Of a DNA stretch of 64,000 nucleotides, positions 7,649 through 15,725 are shown in pieces; position 1 is the stretch's first letter, and each line of letters opens with the position of its first letter. The DNA comes from CATQHS01 sp963422655. Its GTDB lineage: Bacteria > Actinomycetota > Acidimicrobiia > Acidimicrobiales > Aldehydirespiratoraceae. The notes under the pieces were generated by a model. That model saw nothing but the letters and a program-made list of their open reading frames with translations. It was not told where the DNA came from and made no database searches. The stretch lies in contig OY730440.1 in NCBI GenBank assembly GCA_963422655.1, positions 2,170,001-2,234,000 on the forward strand, read 5' to 3'. A program made the translations under genes and the position numbers.

Positions 7649-8847
7649 GACAGCCTCTGGCCGGACTGAGAGTCCTCGATCTCGGCACCCGGATCGCAGC
7701 GCCGTTCTGTGCCGGGGTCTTGGGTGAGCAAGGGGCCGAGGTCATCAAGATCGAACAGCCCGGCGCTGGTGACATGCTGCGCGGGCTGGGGCCGTTCACA
7801 GTCGGCGACGACGCGACGCCGTACTCGCTGTATTGGTCGGTAGAGGGCCGAGGTCGCAAATCGGTCACGATCGACCTGCACCATCGACGAGGCCAGGAGC
7901 TGTTCCGGCGCTTGGCCGCGGTGTCCGATGTGGTCTGTGAGAACTTCCGACCCGGAACCCTGGAGCGCTGGGATATCGACCCGTCTCGGCTCGACCCCAG
8001 GGTGATCACGGCCCGGATCAGCGTATTCGGCCAGGACGGCCCCAAGTCCCTGCGGCCGGGACTCGACCGTAACGGGGTGGCCTACGGCGGGCTCATGCAT
8101 CTGACCGGTGAACCCGACCGGCCCCCGGTTCGGCCCGGGGTGACCGTCACTGACTACCTCACCGGCGTGTTCGCGGCCCAAGCCGTCACCGCCTTGCTCT
8201 ATGACCGCGACGCCCGGGGAACCGGCCGGGGCGGTGTGATCGACGCCTATCTCTACGGCTCGGCTCTGCGCATCCTGGAATGGACTGTCGCCGCCTACGA
8301 CAAGTTGGGGTTGGTGCGCAACCGGAGCGGCAACCGCCTCGATCATTCGGCTCCCTTGGACAACTACCCCAGCCGCGACGGCCGCTACGTGTGCATCGTG
8401 GCTGCGGGCCAGACCAACTTCGAGCGGCTGTGCGCGGCCATGGACCGAGCCGATTTGGCCAGCGACGAGCGCTACGACACTGCGGCAGCCCGAGCCCGGT
8501 ACAACGACCAGATCAACCAGATAGTGACCGACTGGACTTCAGGACTCGACGCGGCCGAGATCGAAGCTCGCTGCGTCGATCACGATGTCCCGGTCGGGAC
8601 CGTCTACGACGTGGCCGACTTGGCGGCCGATGAGCACGTGCTGGCTCGTGGCGACATTCTCTCCGTGGACGATCCGGTCATCGGGGCCGTTCGCCAGCAG
8701 GCTCCGTTTCCCCGGATCGTGGGCCAGCCGGTGGTACCCCCGGCTGGCGCCCCCCGGCTCGGCCAGCACACCGACGAGGTGCTGTCGGGCCTTCTCGGCC
8801 TGTCCGGAGCCGAGATCGACTGGCTGCGGGCCGACGGCGTCGTTTAG
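7645..8847 (+). CDS. CaiB/BaiF family CoA-transferase (family III)
   Basis: Family III CoA-transferase, 400 residues, moving CoA between organic acids through an aspartyl-CoA intermediate. It opens with PLAGLRVLDLGTRIAAPFC and has LGEQGAEVIKIEQPGAGD and GRGRKSVTIDL. SVFGQDGP and GLMHLTGEPDRPP follow, with the C-terminal half AGAPRLGQHTDEVL typical of the family. GTG at 7645 overlaps the hydratase TGA. With the upstream ligase, dehydrogenases and hydratase it gives two alternative ways to activate acids to CoA esters. Partner acids unknown. Confidence 0.9.
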   Translation: MRQPLAGLRVLDLGTRIAAPFCAGVLGEQGAEVIKIEQPGAGDMLRGLGPFTVGDDATPYSLYWSVEGRGRKSVTIDLHHRRGQELFRRLAAVSDVVCENFRPGTLERWDIDPSRLDPRVITARISVFGQDGPKSLRPGLDRNGVAYGGLMHLTGEPDRPPVRPGVTVTDYLTGVFAAQAVTALLYDRDARGTGRGGVIDAYLYGSALRILEWTVAAYDKLGLVRNRSGNRLDHSAPLDNYPSRDGRYVCIVAAGQTNFERLCAAMDRADLASDERYDTAAARARYNDQINQIVTDWTSGLDAAEIEARCVDHDVPVGTVYDVADLAADEHVLARGDILSVDDPVIGAVRQQAPFPRIVGQPVVPPAGAPRLGQHTDEVLSGLLGLSGAEIDWLRADGVV

Positions 8848-8891
8848 CTCGGCGGTTTAGCTCGGCGCGTTCGGGGCGTTCGGGTTGCCGC

Positions 8892-10067
8892 TCAGCCGTC
8901 CCGTTCGATGAGGGTGCCGGTGCCGAGCCCGCCCCCGCAGCACATCGACACCAGGCCGTAGCGGCCTTCGACGCGTTCCAGCTCGTGGAGGGCCTTGGTG
9001 GCCAGGATGCAACCGGTTCCGCCCAGAGGATGGCCGAGGGCGATGGCACCGCCATTGGGGTTGGTCCGGGCGGGGTCGGCGCCGGTGGTCTTGGCCCAAG
9101 CCAGCACCACCGAGGCGAAAGCCTCGTTGATCTCGAACACATCGATGTCGTCGACGGAGATCCCTTCCCGGTCGAGTATTTGTTCGGTGGCGGGTATGGG
9201 TCCTTCCAGCATCAGAACCGGATCGCAGCCCACCAGGGCCGTTCGGGCCACCCGGGCTCGCGGTTCCACCCCCAGAGCTTTCGCCCGCTCCGCCGACATC
9301 AACAGCACCGCGGCGGCTCCGTCCGCGATCTGTGACGACGTGCCCGCGGTGTGGACTCCATCGGCTCGGGCCACCGGATCCAGAGCGGCCAGTGCCTGAA
9401 GGCTGGTGTCGCGGGGGACTTCGTCGCGGGCGAGCTCGGTTGTCTCGCCCGTCTTCTTACCGGCGGCATCCACCAGCGCAGCCTGGATGGGAACGATCTG
9501 GGTTTCGAAGCGCCCCTCCCGTATGGCCCGGGCGGCCCGGAGCTGTGAGGTGAGCCCGAGCTCGTCGGTGTCGGTGCGGGAAATGCCGTACTTGGTGGCG
9601 ATTCGCTCGGCCCCCTCGAACTGGCTGGTGAACTCGTAGTGCTCGAAGTAGCTGCGTGACACCGGCCGGCCTGGGCCGCTGGAGGTGTTCGACCCGATCG
9701 GCAGCATCGTCATCACCTCCACCCCGCAGGCCAGCACGGTGTCCTCGGCTCCGGATCCGATCAGACTGCAGGCCAGGTTGAGGGCGTGCTGGGACGATCC
9801 GCACTGGGAGTCGACCGTGGAGCAAGCCGTGTTCGGATCGCCACCGTGGGACAGCCAGGCGGTGCGGGTGATGTTCATACTCTGGGCCCCGACCTGGCTG
9901 ATGCAGCCGCCCACCACTTGGCCGACGGCACTGCTGGCGACCCCGGCCCGGCGCAGGCACTCCATCTGTATCGGCCCCAAGATGTCGGCGGGGTGGGTGT
10001 GGCCCAGGGTGCCGTTGCGTTTGCCCACGGGAGAACGCACAGCCTCCGCTATCACGACTTCGGTCAT
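8892..10067 (-). CDS. Acetyl-CoA acetyltransferase (thiolase) family protein
   Basis: Thiolase of 391 residues, catalysing thiolytic cleavage or Claisen condensation of acyl-CoAs. The nucleophile is Cys89 in ACSTVDSQCGSS. Later motifs are FEINEAFASV (NEAF), GGAIALGHPLGGTG (GHP histidine) and the C-terminal CCGGGLGTG cysteine loop, all intact. ATG at 10067 begins EVVIAEAVRSPVGKRNG, the canonical N-terminus. It lies at the 3' end of a minus-strand run and converges with the CoA-transferase gene. It would supply the last step of the beta-oxidation set on the other strand. Confidence 0.93.
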   Translation of the reverse strand: MTEVVIAEAVRSPVGKRNGTLGHTHPADILGPIQMECLRRAGVASSAVGQVVGGCISQVGAQSMNITRTAWLSHGGDPNTACSTVDSQCGSSQHALNLACSLIGSGAEDTVLACGVEVMTMLPIGSNTSSGPGRPVSRSYFEHYEFTSQFEGAERIATKYGISRTDTDELGLTSQLRAARAIREGRFETQIVPIQAALVDAAGKKTGETTELARDEVPRDTSLQALAALDPVARADGVHTAGTSSQIADGAAAVLLMSAERAKALGVEPRARVARTALVGCDPVLMLEGPIPATEQILDREGISVDDIDVFEINEAFASVVLAWAKTTGADPARTNPNGGAIALGHPLGGTGCILATKALHELERVEGRYGLVSMCCGGGLGTGTLIERDG

Positions 10068-10183
10068 TGCATAGTCCTTCCCGCATTCCTTGGCATGGTC
10101 TTCCCCGCTTCCCCGGGCCCAGGGCCGGAGCTTAGGGGTGGGTGAGCTCGTGTCGCCAGACCGGACCGGCCAGCGCAGTCTGG

Positions 10184-11011
10184 TCAACGAGGCGGGTTGC
10201 GTTCGGAATAGAAGACCCGTTCGGCGTTGGTTCGCAGGAACTTCTCCAAGACACCATCACGGAGATCGAGCTGCTCGGCCTCGCTCACGCAGCGCCTCAT
10301 CGACAGCACGGGATGGTCGCTGGCGAACATGACTTTGCTCTGGCCCCGGGTGTTCATGAAACCGATGAGATCGGGTGGGAAGTGTTTGGGGCTGTAGGCC
10401 GACGTCATCAGATGGAGGTTGGCGTACTTGATCATCAGCCGGATTGCCGTGCCCCACCAGGGATCGGCGCCGTGAGCCATGCAAAGCCTCAGGGTCGGGA
10501 AGCGGTAGCAGACCCGGTCGAGATGGATGGGGTCCTGGCATTCGCCCGGCATCGGGGGGCCCGGCAGGCCTGTGTTTATCGACAGCGGCAGGTCCAACTC
10601 CACGCATTTGGCGTAGAGGGGGTAGTAAACGGCGTCGCTGGGAGGCAGATCGAAGTTGAAAGGAACGGTCCGGGCCATCACCACCGGGTACTGGTAGACC
10701 ATGTCCTCTAGCCGCCAAAGTTCGGGCATGAGCTTGTGGGGCCGTACGTAAGCAGCCAGGGCGAAGCGATCGGGCCGTTCCCGGACGAAGTCGAGGACCG
10801 TCTCGTCGGGTTTGCTCACCGGCACCGTGAGCACCGCCTTCTCCACACCGGCATCGTCCATCCGGTCGAGACACTCCTCGATGGTGAGCGAGCGCCCGAA
10901 GTCGTCGTCGGCCTTGAAGTAGTCCTTCTTCACTCGTTCCAAGAGTTGGGGGGGCACGGCCGTGCCCATGTTGACGTTGACCCACAGGTCGATGGCTCGA
11001 TGATCGGTCAT
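10184..11011 (-). CDS. Amidohydrolase-2 family protein, N-terminal HxH metal motif absent
   Basis: TIM-barrel protein (275 residues) like the ACMSD/amidohydrolase-2 family. It keeps ALAAYVRPH, MAHGADPWW (metal histidine region), MFASDHPV (late aspartate) and a C-terminal FLRTNAERVF helix, a signature of these proteins. The first strand reads IDLWVNVN, where the family normally has D-x-H-x-H, so canonical two-histidine zinc binding is missing. It may be a metal-independent variant or act as a decarboxylase/hydrolase with altered chemistry. ATG at 11011 fits the family start. Confidence 0.75.
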   Translation of the reverse strand: MTDHRAIDLWVNVNMGTAVPPQLLERVKKDYFKADDDFGRSLTIEECLDRMDDAGVEKAVLTVPVSKPDETVLDFVRERPDRFALAAYVRPHKLMPELWRLEDMVYQYPVVMARTVPFNFDLPPSDAVYYPLYAKCVELDLPLSINTGLPGPPMPGECQDPIHLDRVCYRFPTLRLCMAHGADPWWGTAIRLMIKYANLHLMTSAYSPKHFPPDLIGFMNTRGQSKVMFASDHPVLSMRRCVSEAEQLDLRDGVLEKFLRTNAERVFYSERNPPR

Positions 11012-11039
11012 GATGACGGGACCCTTCTGTTCGGATCGC

Positions 11040-12068
11040 TCACGGCGCCACCGCCACCACGGTCCAGTCGAGGATGTTGGTGCCGGACTCCGGGCTCTGC
11101 TCGGCCCCGCCTCTCGCCGGGGGATGGTCTCGGTGGGCGAACCCTTCGACTTGCACGGCGAAGGCACGCCCGGTTCCGGCCGCAGCGGTATCCAGAAGGG
11201 TGTGACGGAACGAAACCAGGTCTCCCTCGAATGCGGGACCGGTGTGGTCGCAGTTGTGCCACCCCACCACGGTGGCCATACCGGGCAGGACCCGAGACAG
11301 CGAAGCCTGAGCCAGCCCCACCACGTGCCCGCCGTAAACGAGTCGCTCCGGGTAGGGGGAATGAGCGACATCGCGGTGGATCATGGCCAGGTTGTGGGTG
11401 AGTCGGACCAGCCCCGAGGCGCCGTCGATCACGTCCCGAGTCGGGTCGATGACGGTGGTGCCAACCTGCCAGCCGGTGGCCGGTCCGAGCGGCCCGAAAT
11501 CCCAGCGGGCGGGAATCAGTCCGGTGTAGTTACTGAGATCGAACTCGGATCCCCGGCCCAGGTCACCGGTGTGGCCGGGTTGACTATCACCTCTCTGGGG
11601 CAGCATCGGGGCCCGCTGGTATTCGATGGCCGGCTCGCCGTTGGCGGTGGTGACGACATCGACCAACACTTTGCCTCGGTGTGCTCGCCCCGGTCGAGCC
11701 CGGCTGTCGACCAGCGCAGCCACGGTCACGGTGGTGGCTATCGACTCTCCGATGAACACCGGTCTCAGCAGCCGGACATCCCGATAGAAGAGGTTGGCAA
11801 CGGCCCGTCGGCTGATGGTGGTGCTTTGCCCGATCGACAACTGCATGACCAGACCCGGGCTGGCCAGCCGGCCCCGCTCTCCGGTGACGGCCTGGCTGGT
11901 TCGGGGATCGAGCACCATGGGGAGCCGCTCGCCCACGATCGCCTGGTAGAGCGCGGCCATGGCATCGTCGATGACGACAGAGGGCTGGCGGGGCAGTTCT
12001 TCGCCGTCGCGGAGCTGGTCGTAGAAGGGGCCGTCGAGGGGGATCACCGGATCACCGGGCCCGGTCAT
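11040..12068 (-). CDS. MaoC/FAS1-like double-hotdog dehydratase
   Basis: Protein of 342 residues with two hotdog halves, resembling mesaconyl-C4-CoA/itaconyl-CoA hydratases and FAS1-type dehydratases. The N-terminal half contains ANLFYRDVRLLRPVFIGESI, the C-terminal half LVRLTHNLAMIHRDVAHSPYPERLVYGGHVVGLAQASL. The latter is the usual YGGHxxGL hydratase segment and includes histidines that could form the active site. Its start overlaps the upstream gene's end by 17 nt. It probably hydrates or dehydrates a CoA ester in the same catabolic unit. Confidence 0.78.
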   Translation of the reverse strand: MTGPGDPVIPLDGPFYDQLRDGEELPRQPSVVIDDAMAALYQAIVGERLPMVLDPRTSQAVTGERGRLASPGLVMQLSIGQSTTISRRAVANLFYRDVRLLRPVFIGESIATTVTVAALVDSRARPGRAHRGKVLVDVVTTANGEPAIEYQRAPMLPQRGDSQPGHTGDLGRGSEFDLSNYTGLIPARWDFGPLGPATGWQVGTTVIDPTRDVIDGASGLVRLTHNLAMIHRDVAHSPYPERLVYGGHVVGLAQASLSRVLPGMATVVGWHNCDHTGPAFEGDLVSFRHTLLDTAAAGTGRAFAVQVEGFAHRDHPPARGGAEQSPESGTNILDWTVVAVAP

Positions 12069-13056
12069 TCGGCCGCTTCGACAGTATCACCGGCCCCTCG
12101 GCTGTGACAGCCACCACGTCGCGGCGGTCTCCATCGGTCACGTCGAGGACCATCCCGGCTTCGAGCCGCTCGCCGCCTCCCAGCGCGGCGTTGATGATAG
12201 GACGCTCGAACCCCATCCCCAGCCCTCGTACGCCCCAGGTGCCGGTGGCAGCCACAGAGGCCAGGTCGCGGTGGGTGGCCCCCGGCCGGCAGGCGGCGAT
12301 CAGGTCGGCGGGCCCGGTTCGCTCGCCGTTGATGAAGCAGCCGCCGACCCCACCTTCGTACAGGGCACGAATCACCCCGATGTCGATGAAGATGCCGGAG
12401 TTCCGAGGCTCGACCCGCAGGGTTGATGCCATAACGGTCACTCCCACCCCGGCCAAGGCTTCGATGGCGACCGCCGCTGGGGCCGGGGCCGCGGGCGCGG
12501 GCGCAGCCAAAACGGCGTCCACACCGGCCCAAGCCGCGTCGCAGGCTCGTTCGATGGCGTCGATCTCGCCGGGTAGCTTGCGGCGCCGCACCCCCGCCAT
12601 CAGGTCGTCGGCGGGCACGATCTCGGCTCGGGGGGCGAAGCCGGCCGCAGCCCGGCGAAACGACGGCGTGAGCTCGTCCACTCCTATCCGGCGGGCGTCG
12701 GCCATCCCGTCGATGGCGGCCATGGAAGCGGCCATGATCCTGGGGTTCCACGTCAATGGGTAGAGATCGTCGGGGTTCATCGAATCGTCGATGCCGGCTT
12801 CCCAGCTCGACATGGCATGGACTCGCCTCGTCGAGCCGACCACCACGCATCCGGCTCCAAAGGGCCGCGTCCCGGCCGTCCACAACCGGCGGATGCCGCA
12901 GGCGTAGCCAGCGTTGTCCTGGCGCCCGAATACCAGCACGTCCAAGCCGACGTCGGCCATGGCGGCCAGAACCCGATCTCGTCGAGCGGTGACAAGATCG
13001 CCGGCTCCGGAGGGCGGCCCCGATTCGTCGCTGTTGCCGTTCACAGCCGATTTCAC
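12052..13056 (-). CDS. Degenerate M24 (creatinase/aminopeptidase P fold) family protein
   Basis: Pita-bread fold homologue, about 334 residues, lying 10 nt behind a canonical M24 gene. The N-terminal creatinase-like domain (VLVFGRQDNAGYACGIRR) and the M24 order remain recognisable. The metal positions are eroded: IFIDIGVIRALYEGGVGG keeps only the first aspartate, GLGMGFERPI replaces the HGVG histidine, MVLDVTDGD replaces the E-P motif, and the last glutamate is not evident. It is therefore unlikely to be an active metallopeptidase and may be a regulatory or structural partner. GTG at 13056 is the chosen start and is uncertain. Confidence 0.7.
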   Translation of the reverse strand: MKSAVNGNSDESGPPSGAGDLVTARRDRVLAAMADVGLDVLVFGRQDNAGYACGIRRLWTAGTRPFGAGCVVVGSTRRVHAMSSWEAGIDDSMNPDDLYPLTWNPRIMAASMAAIDGMADARRIGVDELTPSFRRAAAGFAPRAEIVPADDLMAGVRRRKLPGEIDAIERACDAAWAGVDAVLAAPAPAAPAPAAVAIEALAGVGVTVMASTLRVEPRNSGIFIDIGVIRALYEGGVGGCFINGERTGPADLIAACRPGATHRDLASVAATGTWGVRGLGMGFERPIINAALGGGERLEAGMVLDVTDGDRRDVVAVTAEGPVILSKRPNDRAR

Positions 13057-13066
13057 GGGTCGCTGC

Positions 13067-14299
13067 TCACGACTGGAACGGCTCGTAGTGATGACCGCCG
13101 CCGAGCAGCCGCCAGCCCTCATCGGTCACGGCCACGATCTCCTCGGCCCGGTACCCGCCCACCCCATCGGCCCAGATGACCGGCTCGAACACCAGTACCA
13201 TGCCCGATTCGAGTTCGAAGTCGTCGTCGAAATCCGGGCCGAGATCGGTGCCGATCATCGGCATCTCGGCGCTCTCCAGACCCACGCCGTGGGCCAGATA
13301 GAAATACGGCAGCCACGGCGTCTCGCCGGAGGGTTCGGCGGCCCGGGCCGCTCGACCCACGTCTCCGAGCGTGGCTCCGGGCCGGGTGGCGGCGCAACCG
13401 GCAGCCAGCACCGCCGACCAGCGGGCGAACAGCGATTGCTCGGCCGGGGTCGGGTCTCGGCCCACGACCCAGGTCCGGCCGAAATCGGACATGTAGCCTT
13501 CATAGCCGACACCGGCGTCCACCCACACGAGATCGCCTTCGGCGAAGGTGGGGTTGCCCACACCGGTGGGGAAGGCCACGTGACCGGTGCCGGTCCGGGG
13601 CCCGCCAGCACCCGAATTAGGCATGGGCTGGAAGATCGGGTCGATCCAGTTGTGATAAACCCGGCCGGGCTGGGGGTTCGGGTCTTTGAGCGCGGCCAAG
13701 AAGGTACCGGCCACCTCGGAGCGGCGGACGCCCGGAACGCAGGCTGCTTGGGCTGCGGCCATAGCCCGTTCGGTCCAGCGCTGGGACAGGTCGATGCAGG
13801 CCAGCTCATCGTTTGTCTTGACGAGTCGGGCCGGCCCCAGTACCCGGTTGGCGTCGATCAACTCGGCCCCGGCCACCACCCCGGTCCGGGCCATGGCCCC
13901 GGTCACGGCGTCGACCGCGATCCTGCGGCCGCAGATATCGCCCAGCCCGTCGGTGATGGCGGCTTTCATTGCCCCGGCCCCGTCGTCGAGCTCGGGCCAC
14001 AGCGGCGGGCCGCACTCGGCGTCGGTCTCGCCGACGGCACCATGGACATGGATGCGGGCCGGTTCGTCGTCGGCACTCACGATGGCCACGGCCCGACAAT
14101 GGTTGGCGTGACTGGCGTCGACCGCGTCACCGGCGAAACCGGTGGCGTAGGTGATGTTTGGTCCGTGGAGCAGGACAGCGCCGTGGACGTTTTGGGCCCG
14201 CATCCGGACGCGCAGCCGGGCCAGCCGTTGCGTTCTCATGCGGCCCAAGTCGGCAGCCGGCGCCGTCATGACGGCGCCGGCGTCAGCGTCAGCGTCCAT
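13067..14299 (-). CDS. M24 family metallopeptidase (Xaa-Pro peptidase/creatinase type)
   Basis: Dinuclear-metal pita-bread enzyme of about 410 residues. It has a creatinase N-domain (VHGAVLLHGPNITYATGF) and a catalytic domain with all expected ligands. These are the two aspartates in WVDAGVGYEGYMSDFGRTW, the histidine in LAHGVGLE, glutamate in MVLVFEPVIW and glutamate in YRAEEIVAV. It could be an Xaa-Pro dipeptidase, or a creatinase-like C-N hydrolase. The start is uncertain: 14335, 14299 and 14269 are all in-frame starts without a clear Shine-Dalgarno. The gene directly downstream is a degenerate relative. Confidence 0.85.
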   Translation of the reverse strand: MDADADAGAVMTAPAADLGRMRTQRLARLRVRMRAQNVHGAVLLHGPNITYATGFAGDAVDASHANHCRAVAIVSADDEPARIHVHGAVGETDAECGPPLWPELDDGAGAMKAAITDGLGDICGRRIAVDAVTGAMARTGVVAGAELIDANRVLGPARLVKTNDELACIDLSQRWTERAMAAAQAACVPGVRRSEVAGTFLAALKDPNPQPGRVYHNWIDPIFQPMPNSGAGGPRTGTGHVAFPTGVGNPTFAEGDLVWVDAGVGYEGYMSDFGRTWVVGRDPTPAEQSLFARWSAVLAAGCAATRPGATLGDVGRAARAAEPSGETPWLPYFYLAHGVGLESAEMPMIGTDLGPDFDDDFELESGMVLVFEPVIWADGVGGYRAEEIVAVTDEGWRLLGGGHHYEPFQS

Positions 14300-14463
14300 G
14301 GGAGCCAATATGCCCCAGACCTGTCCCATCTGCATCGTTCAGCGCGGCGCAGCATCGTCATCCGAGCGTTCGCCGGCCGTCTTCGCTGATGAGGGATCCT
14401 TACCACGAACCCGCTCGACTCCAACAGGTGATGGTGATCGGCTCGACCTCGAGGCCGTAGTCG

Positions 14464-15420
14464 TTACAACTCCAGCCCGGCCAGACCGCCCGGGGCAAGA
14501 TCGCTCCCGGGGGCTCGAGCCGCATCAGGCCTGAAGCTCTTGGATCCCGACTCGTAGATCGGTCCATCGATCTGCACCTTGTACAGGGTCCAGAGTCGCC
14601 AGACGCATTCCCACTCCCAGGACGCGGGGTCCAGCTTGACGATGGGAAGGTCCATGTTCATCAACTCTTCAGCCCCCAGGGTGTAGCCGTGGGAGACGGT
14701 CTGATCCTGTAGGGCATCGACGAGCGCCGAAACCAGCGTCTCGGTTTCGGCGTGGGGCGGAGGGTTGGATCGGTAGCTGATGACCTGCCGGATCATGGAA
14801 GCGGTCCGGTCCAATGCCGACTTGGCCTCCTGTGCGTCTACGCCGCTGACATCCACGAGCAACCTTGCCCAAAGCTTGGTCAGGCTGCAGTTGGACCGTA
14901 TGGCGTCCTCGGCTTGCTCGATCGCCTTCAAGATGCTCTTGGCCTGGATCCAGCGGTTTCCTATGAACATCTGAGGGTCGACCGGACCCAGATCGCTGGT
15001 GGGGCCGAGCCGGATCTCGTCGGCCCCCAAGGCCAAGAGGGTGGCCGCGCTCTTGGCTATGTCGGGGATAACGACGGCCAGCCGCCTGCAACGGCTCTGG
15101 AGAGACCGAACGGCTCTGATGGCCTGTTCCGCACTTCCGCCGGGGGAGCCGAGCAGGAGATGGAGATCGCCGCTGGGATCGATCCCGAACAGGTGTTCCT
15201 CCAAGCTGGTGACGGTGTTGCTGTCGATGATGTCGAGGGCGACGATCAGGCGGGAATCCGTCTTTGTCTCATAGGCCCGGATCAGTTGCTGGCGCTGGTA
15301 CTGGTTGGTGTGCTGGGCGTGATAGAGCGGGCTCTGGTGGGGGTGTTCAGGAACGCTGAGCTCGTCGAGCATGGCTGTCGGGTAAACCGAGGACCACTGT
15401 TTCTCGAAAACATCTCCCAC
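14464..15420 (-). CDS. Serine dehydrogenase proteinase-like (SppA/ClpP fold) protein
   Basis: About 318 residues with a ClpP/crotonase-fold core as in the SDH proteinase family (PF01972). SPLYHAQHTNQYQRQQLI precedes the core strand VALDIIDSN; LHLLLGSPGGSAEQAIR is the oxyanion GSPGGS motif; PDIAKSAATLLALGADEI carries the serine nucleophile position as in SppA. SDLGPVDPQ follows. No signal peptide is visible, so it is probably cytosolic. GTG at 15420 is preceded by AAAGGA at 9 nt; TTG at 15456 and ATG at 15372 are alternatives. Target proteins unknown. Confidence 0.75.
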   Translation of the reverse strand: MGDVFEKQWSSVYPTAMLDELSVPEHPHQSPLYHAQHTNQYQRQQLIRAYETKTDSRLIVALDIIDSNTVTSLEEHLFGIDPSGDLHLLLGSPGGSAEQAIRAVRSLQSRCRRLAVVIPDIAKSAATLLALGADEIRLGPTSDLGPVDPQMFIGNRWIQAKSILKAIEQAEDAIRSNCSLTKLWARLLVDVSGVDAQEAKSALDRTASMIRQVISYRSNPPPHAETETLVSALVDALQDQTVSHGYTLGAEELMNMDLPIVKLDPASWEWECVWRLWTLYKVQIDGPIYESGSKSFRPDAARAPGSDLAPGGLAGLEL

Positions 15421-15487
15421 TCTTCTGTATCCTTTGGATCGCTGGACCTGCCCCAATGCTTTCTGTTGTCGTACTAGACATCACTGC

Positions 15488-15602
15488 TCGCGGCCTAATC
15501 CGGCGCCCTCATTTCGGTGCGATCTGTGTGGAATGATCCGGCCCCCGCCGGTGACGTCGGTGACGTCTCGTGGCCTGATCCGGCGCCCTCATTCGGTGCG
15601 AT
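15488..15602. repeat. Imperfect direct repeat (about 35 bp) upstream of bioA
   Basis: Two near-identical stretches, 15488-15523 and 15568-15602, share CCGGCGCCCTCAT and TCGGTGCGAT cores and differ by a single-base indel and a few substitutions. Between them lies GTGACGTCGGTGACGTC (from 15551). They occupy the roughly 300-bp gene-free stretch between the minus-strand protease homologue and bioA, and could be operators for biotin genes or a simple duplication. Confidence 0.75.
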
Positions 15603-15725
15603 GGTCAAAGCGGGACAGGCGGGAAACGCTACCCTCGACGCAGACTTCAGGACGGCTTCCAGTATGCGTAAACCCGGTGCAGTCGGACGGCGACGCTCGA
15701 GTCCGGTTCGACTGCTGGGCTGGCC

